This document shows positions 1 to 12,800 of a DNA stretch of 64,000 nucleotides, in pieces. The position numbers and the translations under genes were made by a program. Every line of letters begins with the position of its first letter. Positions within the stretch are counted from its first letter, which is position 1. Origin of the DNA: Eunapius fragilis (taxonomy: Eukaryota; Porifera; Demospongiae; Spongillida; Spongillidae); contig OY811974.1 of the NCBI GenBank assembly GCA_963681505.1, forward strand, positions 10,906,461-10,970,460, given 5' to 3'. The notes below the pieces were generated by a model, which was not told the origin of the DNA, did no database searches, and was given only the letters and a program-made list of their open reading frames with translations.

Positions 1-882
1 TTAAAAATGTGCATGCATGGTCAAAATGAAGAACCTAAGAACCTAGCTACATAATGTCCTTCAATGAAGCTGGTATGAGCAAAAAAGGGGTGTTGCAAAG
101 GGGTTGGTTATTAGGGTTATGCCCTTCGTACTGATCCAGACAGGTCAACCAACACCCTCAGGGTCAACTTTTTACCCGCATTCCGAATCCGCGTTCCAAT
201 TGCACCCGTCCCTCCCTCCTGACACTCTTCATTGAAAAATTACAGGCACCTTCGGCATCTTGTTAGTCTTTGGCGCCGTACTCCACACCCTGATGCTAGC
301 CATTAATCTATCACCTGATGAAAGTGATGGAGCTACGTCTTGATCCTGTGATTCTAATTGCAATTGTGCAGGATAATCATTCTGACATTGCCCATAAGTC
401 CTCTCTCATACATGTACACTATACACTGAAGGAAGGAGCGGCCACAGTTTCCTGCATGCATGAACCACTTTTAGCAAACAAATATGTTCCAGGGTCGGAC
501 CAAACATTGGCTCCACCTATTGTCAAAAATACACGACCTTTACAAGGCAAAGAGCAGTTTCTACAGCCAGACCACTTTTGGTAGCAAAAAGTGGTTCACC
601 CAGACCAATTTTCGAGAGGCAGAACCTAAAACTCCTAGAGTCACCATCTTGATACTGTACAAACTACATGTATTTGGGCTTGGAATCTATACCATGCATA
701 ACACTCAGCCATAATGATACTTCACTCTGCCAAATCATATATGTACCGTACATGCTTTCTGTTGCACAAACAACTGAAAATAAATAATGTTAAAAAGTAA
801 ACGATGTGATGCAAAAACATTCACTTCCCCATCATCATTCTCGCACAAAGCCTGTTCAGCCTACAACGTGGGTGCCTACCAC
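1..882. other. 3' flank of MLH3, no gene recognised
   Basis: Only short open frames without family resemblance occur here. The stretch is AT-rich unique-looking sequence with scattered ACATGT palindromes. It lies just past the MLH3 stop. If the last MLH3 exon is really spliced again at the donor-like site near 942, a further short coding exon could lie here, but I could not find one. Confidence 0.4.
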
Positions 883-3800
883 CTACCTACATGGCAAGTA
901 TATACAAATAAACACACATGCATCAAATATGGCACACTGAACCTGCGATGGTAGTCTTCTTTGAAGGAGATTGAGATCCAGCAATGGCACCAGAGAAGGT
1001 CTAAAAAATTGGTATTGCAAGAATAATTATTCTATACACCCTTGCCACATATGCATACACACACATATGAACACACACCTTCCATGAGCACACTGAAAAG
1101 GAAGCCTGCACTTTGACAGCAACTGTATAAGTGACACACACTCATCCAGGGTTAGAGGATCACCAAATTTAATGGCACCTAATGAAATGCTAAGTACGTG
1201 AAGTATTCACCATCATCCAACTGAGTTAATATACGTATGTGCATATACATGTACATGTAACACTGGTTAACCATGCAGTTTTAAATTATACATCTTGTTT
1301 GTTAACACCTCTTCTATTACTATACTTATACATAATCAGTTCAAATAACCCTTTTATTATTCTCCATGGGCTATAAAAAAAAGTCGTGAGCTGTTTAGAT
1401 AACCCTGCCAATATCCATGTATGGGTAGAATGCAGCTGTTTCCCCCTACCATGGCATGCCTGTGAGTTGAGAACATCAATGACAACGCGTGGAAGAGTGG
1501 CAGCTCCTCCACAAGTACTCTGAAGCACCTGCATCATGGGACAATACAGAATGCAGTGTACTCACCGGACTAGCATGCGTAACTTACCTAATAAAAAGAC
1601 TAGTAACATACAGACTAGTGGTAATGTACTACCAGAGATAATATATAGAGGGATTGGAAGCAATTAACGTGGTCTACCCATGGAAAGAGCATTTGACAAG
1701 GAAGGGGAACAAGGCAACATCTGGAAGGCTTCACAGACACAGCAGCATGTACAACTGAGATAGTGAGCGTTGTGGGCTTTTACCCAACACTTTCAGCATT
1801 TTTTATAAATTGGCCTAACATGTAATCTCTTCCATCCACAGCTGCGCAAAAGAACCATGCAGGGTAAAATGTTAATCATAGTCTAGAAGCAGTCATGAAT
1901 ACATAACAAAATAAAGAGGCATTTCTTAACACAGGTTTATGCAAGACGTGGGGAAAACAATCTTCCTTTCATTCCAAAACACTTTCCTGATAGCCCACTC
2001 TCAGTGCATCAATATAGAAGTGTAAGAACCTAATTGCTGCCATACTGTAACGTGCCAAAGCCATCTAACCTTCAAGTTTTTCAAAAACCAAGAGTTGAAA
2101 TAAATATAAGCTACATACATGTAGGGAAAACAACACTGGCAAAATTGAAATGATTACATGTATGGCATTGATATACAAAGGGTTAAAGCCCCATTGTGCA
2201 GATATTGGACATGATGTATGAACAATATGATACATGGATGATTAGTGTACAAATCGAAAAGTTACTGATTAAAATAAAATTAAAAAAATAAAAACAAATC
2301 GAAAAAAGAATCACTTTAATACCTCGCAACTTTTTAACACACCCCCAGAAAAAAGGAACAGGATTTTTGTGGTACTCTCAACAAACACGGTCACCCCCCC
2401 CCCCCCCCCCCCCCAATTCAACTACACAGTGGTTTAGGACCAGGAAATCGTGCTTGAAATGGAATTTCAGATAAACTGTTGTGTAACACACTACAGTATC
2501 ACAATATGTAATAAAACTGTTAAGATTCATGAATTGCTAGAAGGCAAAGCTTAAATTATGCCACTTTAGACCCTAAGACGATACTGTGACAAGTATTAAT
2601 GAATTAGAAAAGATATTTTTATTAGCAATTCAACTATACTTCAGTTTTGAGTTTTGACATCATCGTGTATCACACATGCCATTTTATCCATGGACCAACT
2701 TTAGATTCATTGCACAATAAAGCATGAGGGCTATTTTTTGTGTGCTGAACTGTTTACCTAACATTTGCCCTTAGTACAATATTTGCCGAATCTTGCCGAT
2801 TCAGAAACCCATTAAATAAAACACTTATGAACCGAATGATACTCTCGCCTTTATACGCTTTTTAATAGCCATTATTAGGAGACTGGGAACCTACATGTAT
2901 TATGGCTGCTACGAAAGTGCTGCAAAGTAACGTTTCAACAAGCCATTGTGCTCACAGATGGCCCGTTTATGCGCTTTGTGATGTACTGTCTTTGTTGTCA
3001 TAGTTACAAAAAATGGGTGGAGCGCGTGCATGTTTAGAAGAGTGTGCATCCAAGCATGTGTTTGTGAGGACTATTTTCATGCGTTCCTAAACTATTTCTG
3101 TTTATATTTTGCCTGTCTTTGTTGAGAACGTCTGAGCACTGCATTAATTCCTGCCATGGCCGAAAAAAGCAGCCTTAACGAATTTGCATGTTTACAAGGT
3201 ATGTACAAGTTTTCAAAGTTGATGCTAATGCGGCCAGACTTCTTGGCACTGAATACTTTATATCTGTCATTATTCACACAGAGAGTGAGCCAGTAGCAGA
3301 ATCTGACGTCATTCAGAATAAAGATGGAGAGCCTTCAACACCAAATGCAACTTGTGTTTAATTATAAGTTCAAATAGTGTCAATTCTCCTAATATTAAAT
3401 TCAGAAAATTAATTGGCTTGATTATAATTAGTTAATTGCACAATTACATAACGCATCCGTTGTAAAATGTAAATGTTCTGTTATAACTATTGCCCTCATA
3501 ACAATTAAGGAGATATATAAATGTATGCAAACTTGATTGCTTTGACTTGATTTTTAATATTTAACCATTAATGATGTGATTTTGTAACCAGAGCCTCAAG
3601 GATGCAAATAATTTTGCTATATTTGTATGCAGTATTTACAAAATGCCCTAGTCACCTATGGTTTTAAACCACTGTGAATTGGGACATTTTTTTTTAAGTC
3701 ACTGCTGCTAAAAAAGGCAATAATAATCAGAACAATTAACATATATAATTCCGCACTAACCTCCAAATACTCTGTTATCAGCTCCTGAAAGAAAATTTCC

Positions 3801-6800
3801 AACTATTAATTACAAACCAAAATGTCATCATGCATGCTACAATGCTCCAATTAAAAGGATTCAGTACCACTAATCTAGTTACATGTACAAGACATAGGCT
3901 ACACATAATATTAGACAATTCAAGTACAAAAGGTATCCATGAATGGATTCAATACTTTTGAACCTAAATAACTAGTTTGAAACTACAAGGTTTCAGCAAA
4001 TATGTGTACATTTCAAAATTATACAGAGCTAATTAATTTTAATAACCACAACGACATGACTACATGGGACTCAAAGGAGGTCAGTTAAGGGGTGGGGCAT
4101 GTTACCCTACTCGATGTATCAGCACAGCTGAAAAGGGACGAGGATAAGGATTCTGAATGAGGCTAGAAATTGCATAAGCCTGTAATTCAACCTTTGCATT
4201 TGTCTGGATTGGGCAATTGGACCCCGTGGATTTGGCAGAATTTTACAGCAAACCGGTGAAGCTGATCTGGTTAGAATCAAAGCTCACTGCAATGAATCCA
4301 AAAAGGGAAGATATTATGTCAATTCGAACCGGAAGTGAAACAGCAGCTCTTTCAAGATAAGTTACTCGCCTACAGAAAAAAGGAGGACGAGGACTGGGCT
4401 ATTGACTGCTAAGGCAATTGGGATCTTAAAACAGCTTATGCCCAGTATGCAATGGATGTGTAATAAGATGTTGGCTGATATGCTGGCTACAACCTCAGAA
4501 GGCCATAACTCTGACTGGTATGAACAACTAAAGATGGTGTGCTTTGCCTACAACAGAAGTGTACATGTACATCCGATTACGGGCTACAATCCTTTCTGTC
4601 CACTGCATGGTAATGACAAGTGGTTACCAGATGATGTATGCCTCACATTGCAGCTCCACAGGGCACAGCAGGGTCCTCACATTGCAGCTCCACAGGGCAC
4701 AGCAGGGTCCTCACATTGCAGCTCCACAGGGCACAGCAGGGTCCTCACATTGCAGCTCCACAGGGCACAGCAGGGTCCTCACATTGCAGCTCCACAGGGC
4801 ACAGCAGGGTCCTCACATTGCAGCTCCACAGGGCACAGCAGGGTCCTCACATTGCAGCTCCACAGGGCACAGCAGGGTCCTCACATTGCAGCTCCACAGG
4901 GCACAGCAGGGGCCTCACATTGCAGCTCCACAGGGCACAGCAGGGGCCTCACATTGCAGCTCCACAGGGCACAGCAGGGTCCTCACATTGCAGCTCCACA
5001 GGGCACAGCAGGGGCCTCACATTGCAGCTCCACAGGGCACAGCAGGGGCCTCACATTGCAGCTCCATGTGCAGGGACCTCACATTGCAGCTCCACAGGGC
5101 ATGGCAGGGACCTCACATTGCAGCTCCACAGGGCACAGCAGGGTCCTCACATTGCAGCTCCACAGACAGCAGGGGCCTCACATTGCAGCTCCACAGGGCA
5201 TGGCAGGGACCTCACATTGCAGCTCCATGTGCAGGGACCTCACATTGCAGCTCCATGTGCAGGAACCTCTCCACATATTGCTGACAGCATGTATTGCATT
5301 CAGAACAGCAAAAACAAGCAACTGCAACAAACGATCCAAATTTTTTTACCGTCCTTGTAGGCAAAAAAAAAAACAAGCAACTACGACTGTGATCCAAATG
5401 TTTGACTGTTCCTAAGTCACATGCATGTCAGGAATATGGTTCGAACTGAATGCATACAAGGACATAAGCTTTCAAAAAGAAGTTGGGGTTGTACATGTAT
5501 AACCATAGATTAATGACCTTATAGATACTATAAGGTCATTAATCTATGGTATAACAGACCAATAAAATGCATTGGGCGTGGGCATGATGTTTTTACTTTT
5601 TATTAGAGTGTGTGTCCTTTTTCTTGGGTGTGTGTTGGTGTGGTTAAAAGATCGTGGATCATCGTGTTAAGAACAAGATTGTTACACATGTACTCCACGG
5701 TGACACATGTACTCCTAGGTGACACATGTACTCCTAGGTGGTACATGTACTCCTACACTGTAAAAATTATAATAATGATAATTTACAATTAAAATTACAG
5801 ATATACACGTTAAAACAAGCATTGGGGGGGGGGGGGGGGGTGTGCTTAAATGTGGTACTCTATGGCACAGGAAAACACACCCACACACACACGAATCTTC
5901 ACGACACACCCACACCCACACACACACACACATTTACGCACAAATCTTCACACAAACACACCACATACTTGCACTATGGCCACAGCCACTGTTGGTCGTC
6001 CTCTTGTGACTTCAGTGACCTCACGCTCCATCAGAACAGAAGGAATAGATGATACCAACACATGGTCACCTTGGAAAGTCAAGGACACACCTACAGTACA
6101 TGTGGGTTAAAAGTAAATGCACAAACTGATCATGCACGACTGGTGTATCATACCAACAGACTCTAAACGTTCTCTGAAATGTCTAGCAAGCTTCCCTTGA
6201 GATGGCTGCAGGTCCATCATGATGGGAGGCTTGACCACAGACTGCTTCATGCACCCCCGTGCAGCCGTGGATCCAGAACTTGAGTACAGTCCTGAAAATA
6301 TTTGACACGACAAATCAGATATGTAAATATCCACAACAAAGGCATCCTCTCAACAGTCCTAGTAGTCATCCACATCTCCACTCCATACCTCTACTTACAC
6401 CTCTCCCCCTCCACACACCCAACCCCACCTACATGAACATGTACCCTCCACAACCAAGTGCCGGAATAATTTATTCATATGACAAAAGTCCCCAGACCGG
6501 ACAATTGTCCCGCCATCTTATATGGACGGATGATTCTACAAATTGCCCGTCTCTGAGCAAGAAAGAAAAAAGGCAGAGACCCATCATCGAGACCCACCTT
6601 GCAGTTTAAACAAATACCTCTTTGCTACGGGAGCCGCTCACACAAGACAGCCATATTTGATTTGATGGTCTCAGTCATAAGACTGCTGTCATCCCACGAA
6701 GAGTGGTAATGATAAATCTTAATAACTACACCCTACTGTAAGGCCACCGTTTGACCCAAAAGTACAAAACGACTGGTCTATTGACTTCGGTTATTTCGAT

Positions 6801-9800
6801 TATTACATATCAATTGCGTTACTGACATTTGGTAAGTACAAAGCATTGATCGGGGGTGATTTAACAGCGGGAGACTTTGTTCCCTGAGACCCCAATATAA
6901 TCAAATTTTTTCTGTCGATGACACTATTATCCATCACTGGTTATGTGTCGGTATTCATGGGGTAGACCCTGATACCACTCGGAAATTTTTCCAGATCGAG
7001 CTGGCCACGTTGCTACACGGTCGGGTGAAACGCCCACTATATTCGCTCCTCCCCCACCGCTCAGACTCTGAATCTGTATGTGCCCCGTCGTTGGAAATAG
7101 AAATTCCTTGTGATCTTACCGGAAATGGTACCTCACTCAGATTTCGAAACGTATATACTGCCGATGCGCAGATGTTACCACTGGAGATATGTGACCCCTA
7201 CCTGTGTAAAAAGCGGTGTGGGCACACCCTCCTACAGACTATTGGTGCTTCCGGCAACAACCCGATTGATTCCTATTTGAGAAAAATGGAGTTCTCTCGG
7301 TGAAAGATTTGGAATAAATTCCAAACTTTATCTGCTGTCTTCCCACCCTACTAGACTGACTCTAGCTGGTACATGTACAATGGAAGAACAGAAAGAAACC
7401 ACTACATGTACCTGCAAAAAGGTATTTGGTTTTTTGGAGATCAGGTATACGGTATCGCCCAGGAGATCCGAACACCCCCCCTGATGATTGGTCGAAGTGA
7501 TCCTTCCATGAAATGTGTTGGGTCTTGTTTAAATGACAGCCCCTTTGGGGCTTGAATTTTTTAAAATCATGTCTCCCGAACTCATAGCCCGTGAGAAGCA
7601 CCGTCACCACCCAAGGTAGACGAAGAAGGATCATTGAAGAGGACGTGGACTGGGTAGCTCGTGTCACAGGGCTGACGAGCACGTCACTGGGGCCCTGGCT
7701 TCCCTGTGGGCAGGATGTTGGAGGCGGCAGCCAAGCTGATGAGCTCTGAAGACTCCCATCAAGTGGTTGGAGGTTTAAACCCACCAATCCCACAAGGGTA
7801 CTGTCAGAAGTGACGTACCCCCAACAAGCCACGCCCTACCTACCCTGGGAGTTGCGCCTGCCAGCACTGCTGATGAGGCATTTACATGTATCAACCCCAC
7901 TGATGGACAAGGGACCAGTTCTGGTACAAAAATCCCCCCCGACCGCCCGGAGACATCCGGTAGCAATGTACTGTAACAGGCCCAGCCTCTCGCCCCGAAT
8001 TGGTGTGAGGCTACTTTATGCCCCTCAGGGACACACTGTCACCTAATGTCCACACCCCATAGCCCTCACCCCTCCACACACCACCTACCGTCCACAACCC
8101 ACATCCATCTCCCCTCCACAGACCACCCCACTCCCCTAAGCACACCCCCAGTATGGAGGAGGGTAGTTGGGGTGTGTGGAGATAGGTGAGGTGAGAAGGG
8201 GAGAGAGGTTAGACGTACCTCTTACTCCCCACTTCCCCATCTACCCTCCATACACCCACCTACCCCTCTCCCCACTTCCCCCTACCCCTCTGATATCATA
8301 CCTGAAGTCAGTGTTTCAACCCTCACTCGTTCATGCGCTGCATGTTGATCAATTAGGACCAGGAGATCATGTGAGCCTGCAGTACCAATAAAAGACTTTA
8401 CATGTACATGTATTAGGCATTGCAGTACTATACATTGGCACCAAAATTTCATAGCGGCTGTATCAGTGTTCATAGCAACTGCTATGATAACTGAAACTGA
8501 AAGTTTGTATAGTCATCTTTCTCTATGAGTGAGCTAACCAAGGTACATGTACATGTACCTGCTGTCTACATTTCAGTGTACCAGACTACAGTAGGTGGGT
8601 TATTGAATGTGATATTAATATGCAAGCACACGTACATGTAGATACACACATGTAATGTGAAGATGATAGACTACATGTACAGTGTAGTACATGTACATGT
8701 AGTCAGCCATTTACGTCTAATGCTAAGGGTCTAATGTATAATGATAATATGCCAGCACATGTAGATAATGTGAAGATGATAGACGGCATGTACACCTGTA
8801 CATGTCGGTGTTTATTCAGCTAGTTGAGCATGACAGATGATGAGGGGAACATCCAACATACTGATGACGTAAGTCATTGAACATACAATGTATGTGGGCA
8901 AAAATAATTTCACCAAGCACGATTGGGTGGGGGTGGTTGGGGAAGGTATGGAATGAATGGGTGGAGGTGAGAGGTGGAGGGGGGAGGGGTAATTGGCTGG
9001 CTTACCTGAACGGCTGTAGTCCATCATACAGGCAATGAATTTCTCATCAACTTGCCCCAGGACCTGCGATGCATAACATCAGTGCTCAGTGAACTACTGT
9101 AATGTCCACAATGCCTGCAATTTGATGAATGCAATAGACCCTTCTACATGTACATGTAGCAGAGGAATTAGATAGCACATCCTTAGCATCCACACAACCA
9201 AGCCACATGTATGAAAGCGGGAGACAGCCACAACAATACATATGAACACGTTGCTCGCACCTTTTGCTAGACATCACATTCCTAAGTTTAACACAAGAAG
9301 GGTCTATTGAAATGAAAATGTACATGTATCCTTCAACTGCCTGAATAACAAGTAACAACAAAGCATGAGATTGTATGCAGAACTGGCAGAAAATATGTGC
9401 AATCCAAGCCACACCCACACAGATCACCTTGAGGTTCTGGAACATCTCCGTTGAGAACTTGAATGAGCCAATAACCCCTTGAAGCCTGGTATGACCTGCA
9501 GAGCCCGTACCACCAACTCCAATCACATCCTGCGTGGAGGTGTGCACAATGAAAGTGTGCAGTGTGGAGGTGTAAACATGACACACCCACTGCATAGATG
9601 TACACATGGAACTTGTACTGTGTAAACATGACACATTCACAGCGTAGATGTGTACACATGGAACATGTGCAGTGTGGAGGTGTAAACATGGAACATGGCC
9701 ATTAAGATCCGTTAAACAATGGTCAAACTGCAACTTTAGAAGTCAATGCTGCAACGCTTATACAGTAAGTACAAACCAAGAACCATTTAAATAACAGTAA

Positions 9801-12800
9801 CTGATCATGATAAGCAATTATATAAAATTACATCATTAAATTCAGCATAAGATTAATTACTCACTGCCAAAGATTATACTGCATATCATTTTCCAAGCAT
9901 TAATTAATTGTGCATGCACCAGTGTGCTCGAAGAAGACACGCCATCTAACACTCACAACACCGTAGTCCCTCTTCTTACCCTCTCCTTAGACGGTCCAAA
10001 CGCGGGATTCTCCCATCTCTGCAAGAGCAGGGGCACAGTGGAGGAGGAAGAGGTCACCCCTGTGAGGTCACAGGGACAACCCTCTCTCCACTTGGATGGA
10101 CACAGGGAGTCTGGCCCGTCACCAACGGAGGTGGACACACTCTCGTCTCCGCCAGGGCACCCACTGGCTCGCCTCGTCAGCTTGTCCCTCGGCAGGAAGG
10201 GCGTGAAACTATGAGTCAGGTGAGGTGCAGCGGCCATACTGCCCCAGTGAGGGGATGGACCCGGCACAGACCTCACATCTGGACCCAGGACAGACCTCTC
10301 ACCTGGACCCAGGACAGACCTCACATCTGGACCCAGGATAGACCTCTCACCTGGACCCAGGACAGACCTCTCACCTGGACCCAGGACAGACCTCTCACCT
10401 GGACCCAGGACAGACCTCACATCTGGACCCAGAACAGACCTCTCACCTGGACCAAGTTCAGACATTCCCGCCATGGCAGTGCCGCTGAGAGGGACGAGAG
10501 TGGGCCTGGGGGTGAGGACTATACCACCACAGGCCCCTCCCTCACAGGTGAGGTCAGGTGGCGCAGTGAGAGACGTGTTCCCGGAGATGGAGTGCACGTA
10601 GATCTTCCTCTGAGTGAAAGGGTCTGTCCTCTGTATCCAAATGGGTCTCCTGACAGCACCCTCCTTACGGCCAGCAGCAGCTAGCAATTTCACCTCAGTG
10701 ATGGTAGCTGGTCCCACAGTGGTGGAGTCAGTGATGGTGGCTGGTCCCACAATGGTGGAGCCAGTGATGGTGGGTGGTGGACCCACAGTGATGGAGCCAG
10801 TGATGGAGCCAGTGATGGAGCCAGTGATGGAGCCAGTGATGGTGGCTGGTCCCATAGTGGTGGAGCCAGTTAGTCCCTCCATTGTTTCACATATGTCATC
10901 CAGAGGTGTGAAACAACCACCTCCACCCTGACCAGCTGTCGCAATGACAGAGGACACGGTACTTCTATTCGAGCTGAAGTAGTGCTCTCTAGCAACGGAT
11001 GACAGCTTACGGGAAATACTATGTGCTGGTGGTATCTCTGCAGTGTGAGCTGTGGCACCACTGCTGGCAACCCCTTGATGTGGGGGGCCATGGGACGGAC
11101 CTAGGGGGGTAAGGCAGAGAGGACAATGTCAGCATGCTCAAAACCTAGGAGCTTGAATAGTGAGGGCAATGATGAGATATACACGGCCAACGCTCTTCGT
11201 GTTTGAATCAGGTCCTCCTACCCAATAGAGATGATTCAGCAGTAAGGCATACTTAATTTTCTAAAATTCTACAGACCTTGTTCCAGATAATTAAATCCAC
11301 CTCACGACTGAATCATCTCCTTTGGGTAGCTAACCTGATTCAAACATGCAGAAATTTCCATGTACATGTAGCTAGTCAGCAAAGCAAACACAATATACAT
11401 GTATAGACAAAGACCTCAAGTATACATTATAACTGCATGCATTGACTTTAACCCCTTGCTGGAAAATTTTATAATATTTCGTAGCAGTGATCCCAAATGC
11501 TGGATTATAATTATCACAATTTTCCAGATCAGTCAAACCGATTTACAGTTGCATAAGAAAAAAGTAGCAGGTATTCTACATAGAAATGTCCCTTAGAAAA
11601 GTTTGAAAAAAACATCCCACTTCATAAACTATGTACATGGTACACTTGTGTCTTATTTTAGAGTTGCTTACTAGTACAGGTACATGCACATGTGCCAATA
11701 TAAGGAATTCACCATGTCTTGTACTGGAGTATGGTACATGCACATGTGCCAATATAAGGAACTCACCATGTCTTGTACAGGAGTATGATGCTGAAAACTG
11801 GGACACGTCATTCAACACGGCAGTAGCGACAACTTGTGGAGTCCCCAGGCCTTCGTCTATGCACGGAGACCCGTCAGTTTTGCCCCATGCTGTCGAAGCA
11901 GGCACATCAGTCAGTGTAAGTGGACCACACCCACTTCTAGTACTGCACCGAGAATACCAGGGGACTCGATTGATAGCATGAGCGGAGAAGCATTCTGCAA
12001 GTTAATTAACGCAAAAAAAAAACTGTAAAAAGAACCAGTAATGCTGCAGGATAAGGTCCTTACCAGTTACAACACTCTCATGTTCCACTCCTGATGCTTC
12101 GCAGACCGTGGAGCTCATGAGATTGGAAAATGTCCCAACCCTCTTCACCACTTTACCAGACCTCGTCCTTGTGTGTCCAATAGTCCCGCGCCAGTCAGGA
12201 GGAGGAGGAGGGCCACCGTGTTGACCGCCTGATGAGGAAGCAGTGGTGCCCCCATCATCGTGTTCTTCACTACAGCCACGGCCAAACGACGAGGAGGCTG
12301 CAGTGGTGCTGCCATCTTCCCCATCCCTTCCTCCCTCCTCCTCAATGTTTGACGTCACGGAAGGCCCAAGCGTGAGCCCATTGTCACCAAGGAAACTGAG
12401 CACCAGCCTCCTCAATACCTCCAGCACACTCTCCCAGTCTCTGAACTCAATCAGCGTCTTGGCGGGCTCGAGGGTGACGTCACACTGGGATGGAGGACAC
12501 TTCAGCTGGAGGATAAAGACGGGGAAAGAGGAGCGTCCACTTTGGTCTTCCTTGAGCACAACACCCCCGCTACTGCCGCCGCCTTCCGGCTTGGAAAGCC
12601 TTGTTGGCCTCTTACTGAGCAGAGAGTTTGCGAGCAGGCCGTTCACGGCGGCATGCAGCTGCGTCCTCCTAACGACCCTTTGGTTGACGTAGACGAACTG
12701 GAGGGACTTTGAGTTATGTCCCTCCGTAGAGATGTACCCTTTCGCGGAATATTCACCGCTAGCGGCGACGGCCTCCTTCATGGGTCTGGCCCGCTCCTGG

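Noticed and set aside
4642..5275. CRISPR-like array
   Set aside because: Units are contiguous with no unique spacers and no cas genes, in a eukaryotic genome. It is a minisatellite.
4402..5415. Long open frames (337, 246, 240 codons) across the 34-bp minisatellite
   Set aside because: The unit length is not divisible by three, so the repeat peptide simply rotates through all frames. Only the first ~80 codons of one frame (integrase fragment) have family resemblance.
9086..9733. 215- and 118-codon minus frames overlapping MLH3 exons 5-6
   Set aside because: They read through an intron. Only 9428-9529 and 9006-9063 fit MLH3 and have splice sites in phase.
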